Source of the DNA: Candidatus Barnesiella excrementavium
GTDB taxonomy: Bacteria > Bacteroidota > Bacteroidia > Bacteroidales > Barnesiellaceae
Direction of reading: 5' to 3'
DNA: 64,000 bases
Assembly: GCA_019115485.1 (NCBI GenBank)
Contig: DXDM01000022.1
Coordinates: forward strand, 16,182 to 80,181
The position numbers and the translations under genes are program-made. Shown here piece by piece: positions 8,288 through 18,166 of the stretch (position 1 is the first letter of the stretch; each line of letters opens with the position of its first letter). The notes under the pieces are model-generated. The model did no database searches. It was not told the origin of the DNA and worked only from the letters and a program-made list of their open reading frames with translations.

Positions 8288-10216
8288 ATGGTACAAAATT
8301 TCGGATTCGTAAAAGTGGCGGCGGCTGTCCCCGGTGTGGAGGTGGCCGATTGCCGATATAATACCCAGGAGATAGCGCGACAGATTACCGAGGCCGAGCG
8401 TCTGGGCGTGCAAATCATCGTCTTTCCTGAACTGTCGATTACGGCTTATACCTGTGGCGACTTGTTCGGGCACACCCTGCTGATCGAGCAGGCACAGCAA
8501 GCCCTGTCGCAGTTGCTCGACGCGACCGCCTCTTGCCCGCTGTTGTGTGTGGCGGGTATACCGGTGGCGTGGGGCAACAGTCTGTACAACTGCGCCGTGG
8601 CGTTTCAACGGGGTCAGATTCTGGGCGTGGTACCCAAGAGCTATCTGCCCAATTACAAAGAGTTTTACGAGGAGCGTTGGTTTGCCTCGGGCCTTGCGGT
8701 CACGGGCGAGACGGTCGATTTGTGCGGCCGGCGGGTTCCCTTCGGTACCGACCTGCTCTTCGAGAGTGCCGGCGCGGTAGTCGGGATTGAGTTGTGCGAA
8801 GACCTGTGGGTCCCCATTCCCCCCAGCTCCTACCAGGCGCGGCAGGGAGCCGATATCCTTCTCAACCTCTCGGCTACGAACGAGTTGATCGGGAAGCACC
8901 ACTACCTGCTTTCGCTCCTGAGGCAGCAGTCGGCCCGCTGTCTGGCCGGGTATGTCTACGCCTCGGCCGGGTTTGGCGAGTCGTCGACCGACCTGGTTTT
9001 CGCCGGGAACGGTATCGTGGTGGAGAATGGTTCGATACTGGCTCAGACCGAACGCTTCGTACAAACTCCCCGCCTGGCGGTAAGCGAAATCGATGTGGAG
9101 CGGTTGCGTAGCGAGCGGCGGGTGAAGAACTCGTTTGCACAGGGTTTCGACCCCAAGGGGCGCCCGGTGCGTCGCATTCCCTTCGAGTTGGCCGACGTGC
9201 CTTTGCAGCTGACCCGCCCGGTTGAGTCGCGTCCCTTCGTTCCGGCCGATTCCTCCACGCTGCGCGACCGTTGCGAGGAGATTCTCTCCATGCAGGCGGC
9301 CGGATTGGCCAAGCGGCTGGTTCACACCCGGGCGCAGAGTGCCGTGATTGGTATCTCGGGTGGTCTCGATTCGACCCTGGCTCTGCTGGTAGCGGTGAAG
9401 GCTTTCGACCGGTTGGGCGAGCCACGTCAAAAAATCATCGGGGTGACCATGCCGGGCTTCGGTACAACCGGGCGCACTTACCGCAATGCGGTGGCGCTGA
9501 TGCAGGCATTGGGTATTACGTTGCGCGAAATCTCTATCCGCGAGGCGTGCGAACTCCATTTCAGGGATATCGGGCACGATATGGCGGTGCAAGATGTCAC
9601 CTATGAAAACTCGCAGGCCCGGGAGCGGACGCAGATATTGATGGATATTGCCAACCAGACGGGCGGCCTGGTGGTGGGTACCGGCGACTTGTCGGAACTG
9701 GCGCTGGGGTGGGCTACCTACAATGGCGACCACATGTCGATGTATGGCGTTTCGACCAGCATTCCCAAGACGTTGGTGAAATATCTGGTGCAGTGGGTGG
9801 CCGAGAACGAATTGACGGGCGAGGCGCGCGATACGCTGCTCGATATCGTGAATACCCCGATTAGTCCCGAGCTGATTCCGGCCGACGAAAAGGGCGAGAT
9901 TAAGCAGAAGACCGAGGATTTGGTGGGGCCCTATGTACTGCACGATTTCTTCCTCTACAACATGCTTCGGTTCGGGTTCTCACCGGCCAAGCTCTATTTC
10001 CTGGCCCGGTATGCCTTCAAGGGCGAGTTTGACGACGAGACCATCAAGAAGTGGCTGAAAGTCTTCTGCCGCCGATTCTTCAACCAGCAGTTCAAGCGCT
10101 CCTGTCTGCCCGACGGGCCCAAGGTCGGTTCGGTGAGCTTGTCGCCGCGGGGCGACTGGCGCATGCCCAGCGACGCGTCGAGTGTCCTGTGGTTGCGCGA
10201 GTGCGACGAGTTGTAA
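8288..10216 (+). CDS. nadE: Glutamine-dependent NAD+ synthetase
   Basis: A 642-residue cytoplasmic enzyme that makes NAD+ from deamido-NAD+, ATP and glutamine. The N-terminal nitrilase-type glutaminase domain (about 1-270) has the triad Glu48 (FPELS), Lys117 (VVPKSYLPNYKEFYE) and Cys170 (IELCEDLW). The C-terminal synthetase domain has the ATP pyrophosphatase loop SGGLDS (357-362) and the later 'GTGDLSELALGWATYNGDHMSMYGV' region. Length is normal for the two-domain form. The start ATG at 8288 (MVQNFGFVKVAAA) is preferred over 8231 because a -7 box overlaps the longer version and homologues begin near this point. It runs alone towards the convergent tamB-like gene, with a terminator in between. 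Confidence 0.95.
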   Translation: MVQNFGFVKVAAAVPGVEVADCRYNTQEIARQITEAERLGVQIIVFPELSITAYTCGDLFGHTLLIEQAQQALSQLLDATASCPLLCVAGIPVAWGNSLYNCAVAFQRGQILGVVPKSYLPNYKEFYEERWFASGLAVTGETVDLCGRRVPFGTDLLFESAGAVVGIELCEDLWVPIPPSSYQARQGADILLNLSATNELIGKHHYLLSLLRQQSARCLAGYVYASAGFGESSTDLVFAGNGIVVENGSILAQTERFVQTPRLAVSEIDVERLRSERRVKNSFAQGFDPKGRPVRRIPFELADVPLQLTRPVESRPFVPADSSTLRDRCEEILSMQAAGLAKRLVHTRAQSAVIGISGGLDSTLALLVAVKAFDRLGEPRQKIIGVTMPGFGTTGRTYRNAVALMQALGITLREISIREACELHFRDIGHDMAVQDVTYENSQARERTQILMDIANQTGGLVVGTGDLSELALGWATYNGDHMSMYGVSTSIPKTLVKYLVQWVAENELTGEARDTLLDIVNTPISPELIPADEKGEIKQKTEDLVGPYVLHDFFLYNMLRFGFSPAKLYFLARYAFKGEFDDETIKKWLKVFCRRFFNQQFKRSCLPDGPKVGSVSLSPRGDWRMPSDASSVLWLRECDEL

Positions 10217-10256
10217 CGATAAGATTATACGATAAGCATAGAATAGAACAACGAGG

Positions 10257-10299
10257 CGAGTCGGGAGGGCGTTACTGCTCTTCCGACTCGTTTGGTTTT
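10257..10299 (+). terminator. Intrinsic terminator of nadE, overlapping the 3' end of the tamB-like gene
   Basis: CGAGTCGG (10257-10264) pairs with CCGACTCG (10283-10290), followed by TTTGGTTTT. The right half lies inside the last codons of the convergent gene. It may work in both directions. Confidence 0.5.
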
Positions 10300-13200
10300 A
10301 CGGCCGGTTGACGTTGTACGGTCGAGGCCGAGTCGGCCGGTAGAGCGGGAGCCGCAGGCACGGTGGTTGGTTGGCTGTTGCGTATGGAGTCGGTCGGAGC
10401 TTGTACGGGTGTGGCGGGTTGTGCGCTGCGTGCGGTATCGGTCGATGCCGGTCGGGGAGTCCGCCGGAACAGGTCGGCCCAATTGTTGAAGTCGTGCCGC
10501 AACATGATACCCACACCCTGCGTCGTGAGGGCCGACTTGATGTAGTAGTTCTGGTCGTTGTAGTGGTTGTAGGCTTTGAGTCGTATGGTGCCGCTCTTGT
10601 TGAGCAGATATTCCAGGTCGAAGTCGCCGATGAAGGTGTTGTTGTTCATCGTGTTGTCGCGGTATCCGAAGTTGCCGTTGAAAATCAGCCGGTTGTTCAG
10701 CAACTGGCTCGACAGGGCGAGGTCCACCTCCATGTCGGAGAAGTCGCCCTTTTCGCTGCGGAAATTCGGCGAGATGTTCCAGTTGTCGCTCAGTTGTCCC
10801 AGAATATTCCCCAGCTGTGACGAGAGGGTCGACGAGGCCACCGATACCAACTCGTTGTTCCGGGTCTGCCCCATGTTCATGAAGTCGGGGGTGTAGAAGC
10901 GGTTCAGTGCCAGCAGGTAGATGATTTGCCGGTTCATCATGTCGTTGGTACTGATGATGCTGCGCACCCGTCGGTCCACATCTTGGGTGAGGGTAGGGAA
11001 AGCGATGTCGAACGAGAGGTCGGGACGGCGCACGTCGCCCGCCACGTTCAGAATCGTCTGCACCGGTACGGTGGTACGGGTCAGCTCCTTGTCGTTGGCA
11101 AAGGTCTCGTCGAGGTCGAGCAGGTTGGCCGTGAGCGAGTAGATGGCCGATATGTCGAGGTTGGTCGCCATGGGGTCGCCGTGGAAGGAGACCCGGCTCC
11201 CCTCCTTGATGGAGAAGTCGCGGGTGATGATGTCCTGCAAGCTGAAATTGTAGCTACCCTTTTCCAGCACATACGAGCCGTAGAGTTTCATGTCGTCGTC
11301 CATCGAGTTGTATTCCAGTCGGATACTGCCTCGGCCGGTCGCCTTGATCATGTCGCCGGTCGATTTGTCCATGACCAGATTCATGCGGGCCTGGTTGGTC
11401 GCCTCGATTTGAAGATTGAGGGCCAGGATACTGTTCTCCTGAGCCGTCGACTCTTCGAGCATGCGGGCATTGTTTCTGATGGCGATGCTGTCGATTTGGC
11501 TCTCCGGAGCCTCGGCAGCCTGTTTGCTCGAATTGGTAAAGGTGATAAAGTCATATTCGCCGGCAGCTTCCGACCCCGACAGGACGAAAGTGAATTTCGA
11601 CTGGTCGCCGGTCGACATGTTGACGTCAATCTGGTTGTAGCCCGGTACCCCCTTGATCAGGGCCGAGCCCGTGCCGTAGATGGTTCCGTAGTAGGTAGGG
11701 CTCTGGCGCTCGGTCATGTCGTAGGCCAGGAAGTCGCGGGCATCGGTGATGGCGATGTCGTAGGCGAGGTCCTTGAAGTTGTGGTGCGTGAGCCAGCCCG
11801 AGCCCTTGGCCGTGTGGCGCAGTTTGTCGTAGACGGTCACGTTGTCGAACCAGATGCGGGTAGGCGAGAGGTGTATGCTGTCGGTGAGCGTATAGCGGGT
11901 GTTGAGGTAGTCGATGCCGAAATTGAAGTTCTCGACATAGGCGTCGCCGGTCACGTTGAGCGCCTTGAACCGGCCGTAGAAGTCGATGTGTCCGCTGGCC
12001 ACACCCGAGAGGTCGGTCATGACCGTGCCCACAAAGGGGCGCAGGAAGGCGATGTTCAGTCGGTCGGGGTCGAACGAGAGGGACAGCGAGTCGCGGGTGG
12101 GGAAGATGTAGCCGTCGATGTAGGTCTGCCGCTCCTCCTTGTTCTCGACAAACCCCTTCATGAGGATACCTTGATTGTCGTTGTCCCACATGCTGAACAA
12201 GTGCAGGTCGCCGAATACCGCATCGTTGTAGGCAAAGTCGGTCACGTCGAACTGCTCGGTGCTCAGTCGGGGTGCCCCGGTGAAGAGGTGGGAGGCCACC
12301 AGATTGCCGGTAGCCTGACCTCCGAACGATACATGCCTGATGTTGAGTGTGCCGAAGATGTAGCCCAGGTCTACGTCGTTGAGCTGTATGTTCAGCTCGT
12401 CGTCCTCCTGGTCCGAAGCCACTCCGTCGATGAGTATGTACTGGGGGGCGTGTGAGATTTCAAAGTCGTGCACCTCGACGCGCTTGTTGCGGACGGTGAG
12501 CTCGGCCGGTTTCATCTGCCAGATGGTATCGTTGAATATCAGTTTCGAGGGGTTGATGCGGGTGGTGATGAGCAGTTCGTTTTCGTCGGGCGTGCGCGAG
12601 AACCGGGTTGAGGTATTCAGCTCGCCGTAGAAGGTCGACTGCGTGTCGTTGTTCCAGTTGAGCGTCAGGTCGAGGTTGTCCTGATGGGCTTTGCTGCGCA
12701 GGCTCCACGTGGTGCGCACCTGTTTTTTGTTGTAGGTGTTGCTTTCGATTGAAAGAGATATGTCGGTGCTGTCTTGTCGGGCGGTAATGAAAGAATCCTC
12801 GATGTGGCGCCGTTTGTACCAGAGGTGGGGTATCTGTCCCGTGATGAGGGCCGTGCTGCGATGGCTGTTCATCTCGCCTTCGATGACGGCCCGGTCGGTG
12901 AAGGTGACCGGCAGGTCGAATACCTGGGCCATGTGCATGTTGGGTTCGATGGTGAATCGGAACTTGAAATCGTTGAGCGGTGTCTGCTCCTCCCGGCTCT
13001 TTTTCTTCTCCTTCTTCTGTCGGGCAACCGATGAACTTTCTTGGGGCTGAGCCATGAGCGAAGGCAGGGCCTGGGTGATGAGACGTTGCAACGACTGTTT
13101 CAGGGTCGAGAACCGGTAGTCGCCCTCGATCCAGCCGTTGAGGTAGTCGGAGGTGACGGCGATGCTCTTGGGCGTGTGTCGGTTGTGAGCCTCGATACTC

Positions 13201-14963
13201 AGTCGGTCGAGTTTGAAGATATCGTTCGGCTTGGTGAAGGTGAGGCTGTCGAGTGTCACAGCCCCCTCGGCGTTGTCGAGGCTGTTGCCGGTGAACTGAG
13301 CCGTGACGTTGAATCCCAGTTTGGAGCCTTCGTACCGGGGCATGAGCCGCAGTTCGGCCACGTTGATGTCGCGGGCCTGTACGGTGAGGTCAAACTCCGA
13401 TTCCTGCCGGTTCAGCCAGGCAAATCCCTCGACCTGTACCCGTCCGTTCGGGTCGTCGATGCGGGCGACACCGTTGTAGCGGTTGTCGCCGAACTCGCCG
13501 TTGAGGGTTATGTTCTCATACGGATAGCCTTTGTATTCGAAGTAGTCGACCGTCCCCGCCAGTTTGCCCGAGGGTGCCTGGTAGCGGTTTTTGCGGCTGT
13601 CGAGTTCTACCTTGAAGACGATTTCGCCATAGGGATTCCCCTCGGCAAAGAGTCCGTTCAGGTTGAATTTTTGTGTCTCGATGAGGCCCGAATAGTGTAC
13701 CGCTCCCAGGGTTTGGCTCTGTTTGACGGCCACGTCGGAGTGAATGGTACCCAGGTCGGTGGTGAGGGTACCGCAGGCCGTGAGGTCACGGTGCTGGTTG
13801 GTGATGTCGCCGTTGAACCGCACGTTGCCCAGTCGGGCGATGATTTGGCGCTGTTCGTCGGTGAGTGCGGGTATCTTGGAGAGGATAGCCTCTATCCCTT
13901 CGGCCGAGGCGTTGACCGTAATCGGATCGCACACGATGCTGCGGTTGGCGGCATCGGTTATCCGTTTGACGGCGATTTGGCTGTGGGTGGTGATGCTCCC
14001 TTTCCCGAAATCGAAGTCGAAGGTGTGGACGTAGAAGTCGTTGGGGGTTCCCGACAGATGTACCGTGAGGTCGGCCGAGGTCTCTATCTCGTCGAGCAGC
14101 GGGACGAAGGGGGCTATGTCGGGAAGCGATACTTGGGCATGCGGTATTTGCAGCGAGAAGCGGGTCTCGTTGAGAATCCGTTCGGTCGAGAGCGAGTCGG
14201 GCAAGGTAGCCGTCAAGGGTTTTATCTCGATGTGACTGCCTGGCAACTGTATCTTGAAATCACTGAGGTGAGCCTGTTGCCGGTTCGCCTCAATCTTGAA
14301 TTGCAGGCGGTTGAGCGAGAATCCCGACCGCTCGTCAAAGGCCAGCCGCTTGATCGATACATTCACCGAGTCGTTGGTAAGTGACTTGATGGAGAGTTTC
14401 GACAAGAGATTTTTCACCTCGATGTGGTTCGGGTCGAACCGTCCCGGCTCGGCCGGCGTTGCCGACAGCAGGTCGTAGCGTATTTGGCCGCGGCGAACGA
14501 TGGCGTTGTTTATCCTGAATCTGATTTTCTCCTTGGGCTTGTCCGATTTGCTTTTGAAGGCGTCGATGACAAATTGCAGGTTGGTTGTCGTGTCGGGGGT
14601 GGCTCGGGTGATGCGGGCATCGAGACCGAAGAGCTGGATATTGGTGAAGACCAGCTCCTTGTCGAAGATGAGGTTGGAGAGGGCGATACCCGCCGCCACC
14701 TTGTTGGCATAGAGCAGTGTGTCGCCTTTCAGGTCGGGGAGGTAGACCCCGAAGAGTTCGAGCTTGTTGAAGGGCGAGAACTGTATGCGGTCGATACTCA
14801 CGGGAGTGCCCAGCAGGGCCGACAGCTCCTTTACCCCGGTCTGCCTGGCCCGGTCCTGGATACCGGGAATAGAGAGCAGGATATAAGAAAGCGTGTATAT
14901 CGCTATGACAGAGATGATAACGATATGCACGATTAAACGAAATGCCCAGTAGAATTTCCTCAT
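10272..14963 (-). CDS. Translocation/assembly module TamB-like protein (DUF490)
   Basis: A very large (1563 residues) envelope protein. An N-terminal membrane anchor (about 8-30, 'FRLIVHIVIISVIAIYTLSYILL') is followed by a long run of beta-strand repeats in AsmA/TamB style and a C-terminal TamB/DUF490 domain (about 1150-1500). A low-complexity Pro/Ala/Thr/Ser tail (about 1500-1563) ends in 'KPNESEEQ'. TamB-type proteins span the periplasm from the inner membrane and are linked to lipid transport to, or protein insertion in, the outer membrane. No TamA/BamA partner lies next to it here. It is monocistronic, divergent from tsaD and convergent with nadE. Confidence 0.88.
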   Translation of the reverse strand: MRKFYWAFRLIVHIVIISVIAIYTLSYILLSIPGIQDRARQTGVKELSALLGTPVSIDRIQFSPFNKLELFGVYLPDLKGDTLLYANKVAAGIALSNLIFDKELVFTNIQLFGLDARITRATPDTTTNLQFVIDAFKSKSDKPKEKIRFRINNAIVRRGQIRYDLLSATPAEPGRFDPNHIEVKNLLSKLSIKSLTNDSVNVSIKRLAFDERSGFSLNRLQFKIEANRQQAHLSDFKIQLPGSHIEIKPLTATLPDSLSTERILNETRFSLQIPHAQVSLPDIAPFVPLLDEIETSADLTVHLSGTPNDFYVHTFDFDFGKGSITTHSQIAVKRITDAANRSIVCDPITVNASAEGIEAILSKIPALTDEQRQIIARLGNVRFNGDITNQHRDLTACGTLTTDLGTIHSDVAVKQSQTLGAVHYSGLIETQKFNLNGLFAEGNPYGEIVFKVELDSRKNRYQAPSGKLAGTVDYFEYKGYPYENITLNGEFGDNRYNGVARIDDPNGRVQVEGFAWLNRQESEFDLTVQARDINVAELRLMPRYEGSKLGFNVTAQFTGNSLDNAEGAVTLDSLTFTKPNDIFKLDRLSIEAHNRHTPKSIAVTSDYLNGWIEGDYRFSTLKQSLQRLITQALPSLMAQPQESSSVARQKKEKKKSREEQTPLNDFKFRFTIEPNMHMAQVFDLPVTFTDRAVIEGEMNSHRSTALITGQIPHLWYKRRHIEDSFITARQDSTDISLSIESNTYNKKQVRTTWSLRSKAHQDNLDLTLNWNNDTQSTFYGELNTSTRFSRTPDENELLITTRINPSKLIFNDTIWQMKPAELTVRNKRVEVHDFEISHAPQYILIDGVASDQEDDELNIQLNDVDLGYIFGTLNIRHVSFGGQATGNLVASHLFTGAPRLSTEQFDVTDFAYNDAVFGDLHLFSMWDNDNQGILMKGFVENKEERQTYIDGYIFPTRDSLSLSFDPDRLNIAFLRPFVGTVMTDLSGVASGHIDFYGRFKALNVTGDAYVENFNFGIDYLNTRYTLTDSIHLSPTRIWFDNVTVYDKLRHTAKGSGWLTHHNFKDLAYDIAITDARDFLAYDMTERQSPTYYGTIYGTGSALIKGVPGYNQIDVNMSTGDQSKFTFVLSGSEAAGEYDFITFTNSSKQAAEAPESQIDSIAIRNNARMLEESTAQENSILALNLQIEATNQARMNLVMDKSTGDMIKATGRGSIRLEYNSMDDDMKLYGSYVLEKGSYNFSLQDIITRDFSIKEGSRVSFHGDPMATNLDISAIYSLTANLLDLDETFANDKELTRTTVPVQTILNVAGDVRRPDLSFDIAFPTLTQDVDRRVRSIISTNDMMNRQIIYLLALNRFYTPDFMNMGQTRNNELVSVASSTLSSQLGNILGQLSDNWNISPNFRSEKGDFSDMEVDLALSSQLLNNRLIFNGNFGYRDNTMNNNTFIGDFDLEYLLNKSGTIRLKAYNHYNDQNYYIKSALTTQGVGIMLRHDFNNWADLFRRTPRPASTDTARSAQPATPVQAPTDSIRNSQPTTVPAAPALPADSASTVQRQPAVKPNESEEQ

Positions 14964-14976
14964 ATTTAAAACGATA

Positions 14977-14984
14977 CAAAAATA
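14977..14984 (-). promoter_or_regulatory. -7 box of the tamB-like gene
   Basis: TATTTTTG on the minus strand, 13 bases before the ATG. No good -33 match. The very short leader makes this tentative. Confidence 0.45.
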
Positions 14985-15082
14985 GTGTATCCTTTTGAAA
15001 GTTCCGACAGAATAGGCCCTTTTCTTTTGGACGGTCGTATGAAAAAAAATGTAAAGGCGGCCGCTTTTTGGTTATAAATATG

Positions 15083-15090
15083 TACTTTTG
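15083..15090 (+). promoter_or_regulatory. -7 box of the tsaD promoter
   Basis: TACTTTTG matches TAnnTTTG and lies 40 bases before the tsaD ATG. A -33 TTG at the expected spacing is not obvious. Confidence 0.5.
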
Positions 15091-15130
15091 CACACCTATA
15101 AAAACGACAAGAAAGATAAACGATACGGAT

Positions 15131-16150
15131 ATGAGTGTAACGATTTTAGGCATAGAGTCGTCGTGCGACGATACCTCGGCGGCTGTGATTCGCGACGAAG
15201 TGATGTTGTCGAACGTAATTGCCAGCCAGGCCGTGCACGAAGCCTACGGCGGGGTGGTCCCCGAGTTGGCTTCGCGGGCTCATCAGCAAAATATCATACC
15301 GGTGGTTTCCGAAGCCTTGAAACGGGCTGGCGTCAAACCCGAAGAGTTGAATGCGGTGGCTTTTACCCGAGGTCCCGGTCTGATGGGGTCGCTGCTGGTA
15401 GGAACCTCGTTTGCCAAGGGATTCACTACGGCGCTCAACATTCCGCTGGTCGACGTGAACCATTTGCAGGCTCATGTGATGGCTCACTTCATCAAGCGCT
15501 CGCCCGACGACAATACGCGGCCTCCCTTCCCTTTCTTGTGCCTGCTTGTTTCGGGCGGCAATTCGCAGATTATTAAAGTCGAGGCCTATAACAAGATGAC
15601 GGTTATCGGGCAGACTATCGACGATGCCGCCGGCGAGGCCTTCGACAAGTGTGCCAAGGTGATGGGGCTTTCCTATCCGGGGGGGCCTATTGTCGACCGT
15701 CTGGCCAAGGAGGGTAACCCCAAGGCCTTCGCACTGAACAAGCCGCATATCCCGGGGCTCGATTACAGTTTCAGCGGGTTGAAGACCTCGTTCCTCTACC
15801 TGTTGAGAGACCGGGTGAAGGAGGACCCCGATTTTATCGAGAAAAACAAGAACGACCTGTGTGCCTCGTTGCAGGCCACGATTGTGGATATACTCATGGA
15901 CAAGCTCTACAAGGCGGTGAAGCAGACCGGTATCAAGCACGTGGCCGTGGCCGGTGGCGTGTCGGCCAATTCGGCCGTGCGGGGAGCCTTCGAGGAGTAT
16001 GCCCGCCGGTATGGCTGGACGGTCTATCTGCCGCCCCTCTCGTTCACGACCGACAATGCGGCCATGGTGGCCATTACAGGATATTACAAATATCTGGACA
16101 AAGAGTTTTGCAGCATCGAGAAGGCCCCCTTTGCCCGGGTGGAATTATAA
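15131..16150 (+). CDS. tsaD: tRNA N6-threonylcarbamoyladenosine synthase subunit TsaD
   Basis: A 339-residue Kae1/Qri7 family protein that transfers the threonylcarbamoyl group to A37 of ANN-decoding tRNAs, working with TsaB and TsaE. The N-terminal ASKHA ATPase start 'ILGIESSCDDTSAAV' is plain. The metal-binding H-x-x-x-H is in 'NHLQAHVMAHF' (about 110-120), and 'LCLLVSGGNSQ' and 'VAVAGGVSANSAVR' are further family signatures. The ATG at 15131 is used because the upstream in-frame ATGs (15068, 15080) precede or overlap the -7 box and add a non-homologous tail. It is followed 13 bases later by cinA, so the two are probably one transcript. Confidence 0.97.
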   Translation: MSVTILGIESSCDDTSAAVIRDEVMLSNVIASQAVHEAYGGVVPELASRAHQQNIIPVVSEALKRAGVKPEELNAVAFTRGPGLMGSLLVGTSFAKGFTTALNIPLVDVNHLQAHVMAHFIKRSPDDNTRPPFPFLCLLVSGGNSQIIKVEAYNKMTVIGQTIDDAAGEAFDKCAKVMGLSYPGGPIVDRLAKEGNPKAFALNKPHIPGLDYSFSGLKTSFLYLLRDRVKEDPDFIEKNKNDLCASLQATIVDILMDKLYKAVKQTGIKHVAVAGGVSANSAVRGAFEEYARRYGWTVYLPPLSFTTDNAAMVAITGYYKYLDKEFCSIEKAPFARVEL

Positions 16151-16163
16151 AGAGGCTTGAAAC

Positions 16164-17405
16164 ATGAATGTCGAGATTATTGTCATCGGTGACGAACTGC
16201 TGATTGGGCAGGTTACCGATACCAACTCGGGGTGGATTGCCCGCGAGTTGAATCATGTGGGGTGGGAGGTCACCGAGATTACCACCGTGAGAGACCGGGA
16301 GCGCGAGATTACCGACGCACTCGACAGCTCGTTTGCCCGGGTCGATGTGGTGTTGATGACCGGTGGTCTGGGCCCGACCAAAGACGATATTACCAAGCAG
16401 ACCCTCTGTCGCTATTTCGGCGGGAAGATGGTCTTCGACGAGTCGGTGTATGCCAATGTTGAGGCGATTTTCGCCCGCCGTCATTTGCAGATGAACGCGT
16501 CGACCCATGACCAGGCCTATGTGCCCGACGTCTGCACCGTCATACAGAACCCGGTGGGCACGGCTCCCGTCATGTGGTTCGAGCACGAAGGGAAGGTGCT
16601 GGTCTCGATGCCGGGTGTCCCCACCGAGATGAAGACGGTGATGCAGGAGACCGTTATCCATCGGTTGCGCCAACACTTCTGCGACCACTCGGCCATCTTG
16701 CATCGTACCTGCCTGGTCAAGGACTTTACCGAGTCGCGCCTTTCCGAGTCGCTGACCGACTTTGAAAAACAACTGCCTGCCTGCATCAAGTTGGCCTACC
16801 TGCCCACGCCGGGCGTCATACGTCTGCGGTTGACGGCACGGGGCGACGACGAAGCGCAGTTGCAGCCCGTTATCGACGGTGAGTTTGCCCGGTTGAAAAC
16901 GTTGTTGGGCGAGCATCTCTTTTGCGATACCGACGCTACCCTGGCCGGTGCGTTGGGGCAGATTCTGGCCCGTCGGGGCGAAACCGTGGCTACGGCCGAG
17001 AGTTGCACGGGTGGAAATATCGCACACGAGATTACCCGGGTAGCCGGCAGTTCGGCCTATTTTAAAGGTAGTGTGGTGGCCTACTCCAACGAGGTGAAGG
17101 CTCATGTGTTGCACGTCTCTCCCCAGACCCTCGAACAGTGCGGAGCCGTCAGTCGCGACACGGTGTTGCAGATGACCGCCGGCGTGCAGCGTCTGCTGTC
17201 GACCGATTGCGCGATAGCCACCTCGGGTATTGCCGGGCCGGGTGGTGGTAGTGCCGAGAAACCCGTGGGCACGGTGTGGATTGCCGTGCGCTATGGCGAG
17301 CGCGACCGGGCCGAGTGCTTCCACTTCGGAGGCGAGCGCGAACAGGTCATAGCCCGGGCCACGCAATCGGCTCTGCTCATGCTGGTTCAACTCCTGACCG
17401 AGTAG
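16164..17405 (+). CDS. cinA: CinA family protein (nicotinamide-nucleotide amidase type)
   Basis: A 413-residue two-domain protein. The N-terminal MoaB/Mog-like domain (about 1-170; 'IIVIGDELLIGQVTDTNSGWIARELN', 'VVLMTGGLGPTKDDITK') and the C-terminal CinA domain (about 250-410; 'ETVATAESCTGGNIAHEITRVAGSSAYFKGSVVAYSNEVK', 'AIATSGIAGPGGGSAEKPVGTVWIAV') are complete. In characterised members the C-terminal domain deamidates NMN to NaMN in pyridine nucleotide salvage, and the N-terminal domain has ADP-ribose pyrophosphatase activity. That would tie in with nadE about 7 kb away, although this is inference. It is probably co-transcribed with tsaD. Confidence 0.94.
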   Translation: MNVEIIVIGDELLIGQVTDTNSGWIARELNHVGWEVTEITTVRDREREITDALDSSFARVDVVLMTGGLGPTKDDITKQTLCRYFGGKMVFDESVYANVEAIFARRHLQMNASTHDQAYVPDVCTVIQNPVGTAPVMWFEHEGKVLVSMPGVPTEMKTVMQETVIHRLRQHFCDHSAILHRTCLVKDFTESRLSESLTDFEKQLPACIKLAYLPTPGVIRLRLTARGDDEAQLQPVIDGEFARLKTLLGEHLFCDTDATLAGALGQILARRGETVATAESCTGGNIAHEITRVAGSSAYFKGSVVAYSNEVKAHVLHVSPQTLEQCGAVSRDTVLQMTAGVQRLLSTDCAIATSGIAGPGGGSAEKPVGTVWIAVRYGERDRAECFHFGGEREQVIARATQSALLMLVQLLTE

Positions 17406-17445
17406 GGGGGGGACGAAAAAAGTTCCTATTTTAATCGTCTAAAAA

Positions 17446-17477
17446 TTTGGAACCTATTCTTAAAATGCTTTACTTTG
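17446..17477 (+). promoter_or_regulatory. Promoter of the rpmB-rpmG-DUF4295 operon
   Basis: TTTG at 17446-17449, 20 bases, then TTACTTTG (17470-17477), one base off TAnnTTTG. It starts the ribosomal protein operon 52 bases upstream of rpmB. Confidence 0.65.
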
Positions 17478-17528
17478 CACTCTGTTTGCGAAAGCAGTAA
17501 GAAAAAACAAATAAAATAATAGATAGCG

Positions 17529-17783
17529 ATGTCAAAGATTTGTCAAATTACAGGGAAAAAAGCAATGGTTGGCAACAACGTTTCGCACTCGAAAAGAAGA
17601 ACGAAAAGAAAATTCGATGTCAACCTCTTTACGAAGAAATTTTATTGGGTAGAACAGGATTGCTGGATTACACTTACACTGTCGGCTGCCGGTCTTCGTA
17701 CGATCAATAAAATGGGATTAGATGCAGCTATCAAGCAAGCTGCCGAAAATGGTTATTTAACGGAAGTAAAAATGTTGTATTAA
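17529..17783 (+). CDS. rpmB: 50S ribosomal protein L28
   Basis: 84 residues, matching L28 throughout ([21 protein letters not shown]..., '[14 protein letters not shown]'). It is part of the large ribosomal subunit. There is no CxxC pair, so it is the zinc-independent form. First gene of a three-gene unit with rpmG and a DUF4295 gene. Confidence 0.98.
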   Translation: MSKICQITGKKAMVGNNVSHSKRRTKRKFDVNLFTKKFYWVEQDCWITLTLSAAGLRTINKMGLDAAIKQAAENGYLTEVKMLY

Positions 17784-17786
17784 GAT

Positions 17787-17975
17787 ATGGCAAAGAAAGC
17801 AAAAGGTAATCGCGTTCAAGTGATCCTCGAATGTACGGAACACAAGGCTAGTGGTATGCCGGGAACATCGCGTTATATTACCACCAAAAACAGAAAAAAT
17901 ACCACAGAGCGTTTGGAGTTGAAAAAGTACAACCCCATTCTGAAAAGAGTTACTGTTCACAAAGAAATAAAATAA
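17787..17975 (+). CDS. rpmG: 50S ribosomal protein L33
   Basis: 62 residues, L33 family ([20 protein letters not shown]...). Only one Cys remains, so the zinc ribbon of the four-Cys form is absent. It starts 3 bases after rpmB and is clearly co-translated. Confidence 0.98.
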   Translation: MAKKAKGNRVQVILECTEHKASGMPGTSRYITTKNRKNTTERLELKKYNPILKRVTVHKEIK

Positions 17976-17989
17976 GGAAGGATTGAACC

Positions 17990-18142
17990 ATGGCAAAGAA
18001 AACAGTTGCATCGTTGCAAAAAGGCGAAGGCCGTACGTATTCCAAAGTGATTAAAATGGTGAAATCGCCGAAAACGGGGGCTTACACCTTCCAAGAGGAA
18101 ATGGTACCCAATGACTCGGTGAAAGACGTGCTGAATAAGTAA
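17990..18142 (+). CDS. DUF4295 domain-containing small protein
   Basis: A 50-residue basic protein beginning MAKKTVASLQKGEGRTY and ending SVKDVLNK. It begins 14 bases after rpmG. The family is restricted to Bacteroidetes and is regularly found in this position behind L28 and L33, so a ribosome-associated role is likely but unproven. It is followed by a terminator 25 bases downstream. Confidence 0.9.
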   Translation: MAKKTVASLQKGEGRTYSKVIKMVKSPKTGAYTFQEEMVPNDSVKDVLNK

Positions 18143-18166
18143 GTCATAATTAGCGCAATATAAAGA

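Noticed and set aside
8057..9943. 628-codon open frame on the minus strand opposite nadE
   Set aside because: It is antisense to a clear nadE, shows no recognisable motifs, has low-complexity composition, and results from the codon bias of the plus-strand gene.
10926..12455. 509-codon open frame on the plus strand opposite the tamB-like gene
   Set aside because: It is antisense to a continuous TamB-type protein and rich in Val, Gly and Arg without domain signatures; the same holds for 13041-14384.
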